A stretch of DNA of 6,691 nt from an uncultured Anaeroplasma sp. (GTDB lineage: Bacteria > Bacillota_I > Bacilli_A > Acholeplasmatales > Anaeroplasmataceae), in the NCBI GenBank assembly GCA_934216145.1, contig CAKQBG010000072.1, positions 1-6,691 of the forward strand. Direction: 5' to 3'. Made by a program: the position numbers and the translations under genes. Positions within the stretch are counted from its first letter, which is position 1. The number at the start of each line of letters is the position of its first letter. Positions 6,193 through 6,691 of this stretch are shown piece after piece. The notes under the pieces were generated by a model. The model ran no database searches, had not been told where the DNA came from, and worked only from the letters and a program-made list of their open reading frames with translations.

Positions 6193-6228
6193 AGTAGTAG
6201 TCTAGTTATAGCTAGATTACTACTTTTT
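6193..6228 (+). terminator. Rho-independent terminator of the ABC operon
   Basis: AGTAGTAGTCTAG (6193-6205) pairs with CTAGATTACTACT (6212-6224), 13 pairs with one G-U, around a 6-nt loop. Five T follow (6224-6228). It lies 50 nt after the permease stop. The top of the hairpin contains TAGTTATAGCTA, which differs at one base from the core of operator 1 (TAGTTATATCTA). Confidence 0.88.
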
Positions 6229-6351
6229 ATTTCGATATAGTTAAACAAAATATTTTATTATCATTAATGATTTTCCATTTTTTGACAAAATGATTCTTTA
6301 AGGATACTAAAATATTCTTTTGATAGGTAGTATCAAATAAGTTATAAAAAC

Positions 6352-6419
6352 TGGCACATTTCAGATAAGAAAAACTAATGGGAAATTTAAGTTGCCATCA
6401 AAGCTTATTTATAGTGCCA
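6352..6419. repeat. 68-nt two-stem inverted repeat
   Basis: TGGCAC (6352-6357) pairs perfectly with GTGCCA (6414-6419). Inside it AGATAAG (6363-6369) pairs with CTTATTT (6404-6410) with one G-U. This leaves an asymmetric internal loop and a 34-nt apical loop. On the minus strand it is followed by GTTTTTAT, so it may act as a second leftward terminator. It could equally be a structured RNA or a mini-element remnant. Confidence 0.5.
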
Positions 6420-6449
6420 AAAAAAGATGTTCTTTGACAAAAAAGAACA
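6419..6449 (-). terminator. Candidate leftward terminator
   Basis: TGTTCTTT (6428-6435) and AAAGAACA (6442-6449) form a perfect 8-bp inverted repeat with a 6-nt loop. On the minus strand the stem is followed by TC and then seven T (6425-6419), a normal intrinsic terminator. No minus-strand gene reaches it from within the window, so it would serve a gene or RNA starting further right. Confidence 0.5.
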
Positions 6450-6691
6450 ATAATGAAAAGCCTATATTTCTACAGGTGTTTATGCTGTTTGAATATAAAT
6501 TAGCTTATATAGGATTTGCTTATCTTTATAAGTTTAATACATTTATATGGCATTAATGATGTATTTTTTAATCCATTTAATTCTATAGGTGTTTTAAAAT
6601 CTAGTTGGCAAAAAAAGCTGAATTTCAAGTAGAAAGTGGAATTAAGTGATAAAATTATAAATAAATTTTAGTAATTGTGTTATTTGTTATT

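Larger units (their letters stand above)
6229..6691. other. Gene-free, AT-rich right end with several inverted repeats
   Basis: No frame on either strand gives a credible protein: all frames are broken by frequent stops, and the longest open stretch seen is about 56 codons without a start. Structures seen are TTTGATA/TATCAAA (6319-6325 with 6331-6337), a two-stem hairpin at 6352-6419, a perfect 8-bp inverted repeat at 6428-6449, and AATACAT/ATGTATT (6536-6542 with 6559-6565) followed by T residues. A perfect TTGACA lies at 6282-6287 but lacks a good -10 box. The region could be a decayed mobile element, a non-coding RNA locus or ordinary spacer; the sequence alone does not decide. Confidence 0.6.

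Noticed and set aside
6282..6310. Promoter with perfect TTGACA at 6282-6287
   Set aside because: No acceptable -10 box is found at 16-18 bases spacing; the best candidates match only three or four of six positions.
6227..6397. About 56 minus-strand codons without a stop (from TGG after a TGA at 6398-6400)
   Set aside because: It has no start codon or ribosome site near its beginning, runs through the ABC-operon terminator, and shows no recognisable motif. It might be a fragment of a decayed gene, but cannot be supported.
1..6691. CRISPR array, tRNA genes, intact insertion sequence or phage genes
   Set aside because: No regularly spaced direct repeats, no tRNA-like cloverleaf, and no transposase, integrase or phage protein with recognisable catalytic motifs was seen.

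Overview
The window is very AT-rich bacterial DNA. The 5S rRNA sequence, purine-rich Shine-Dalgarno sites (GAGG, GGAG), a consensus sigma-A-type promoter and many hairpin-plus-T-run terminators point to a low-GC Firmicute. A gut Erysipelotrichia-, Coprobacillus- or Clostridium-like organism fits, but the exact taxon cannot be fixed from sequence alone. The clear genes use TGG for tryptophan and stop at TAA or TAG, so the standard genetic code is assumed.

Left end (1-350): the tail of an rRNA locus, with the 3' end of one 5S gene, a terminator, a second complete 5S gene and a second terminator. A probably bidirectional hairpin at 301-347 then separates the rRNA locus from leftward genes.

Middle left (344-1187, minus strand): an unrecognised small gene that looks broken. 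It has a TGA in frame, its natural-looking end with a CPHC motif lies beyond that TGA, and its start is poorly supported. Upstream of it is a complete Lrp/AsnC-family regulator.

Centre (1403-2788, plus strand): aspartate ammonia-lyase (aspA), divergent from the Lrp-type gene across a 215-bp AT-rich control region. The arrangement suggests that the regulator senses an amino acid and controls aspartate breakdown to fumarate and ammonia. Downstream are an unusually long imperfect hairpin (2868-2930) that may be the collapsed remains of an insertion sequence, and a strong terminator (2933-2958).

Right (3031-6228, plus strand): a two-gene operon encoding a MacB/LolD/FtsE-type ABC ATPase and a large double-FtsX-domain permease. 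It is driven by a textbook promoter overlapped by two copies of one 18-bp palindromic operator and closed by a 13-bp terminator stem. Such pairs usually act in antimicrobial-peptide resistance, lipoprotein or lipid handling, or cell-envelope signalling; the substrate cannot be told here.

Right end (6229-6691): no credible gene. It holds several inverted repeats, including a leftward-reading terminator and a 68-nt two-stem hairpin, and may be a decayed mobile element or a non-coding RNA locus. No complete, obviously novel system was found. The best leads are the twin operator, the long hairpin after aspA, the TGA-interrupted gene and the structured non-coding right end.
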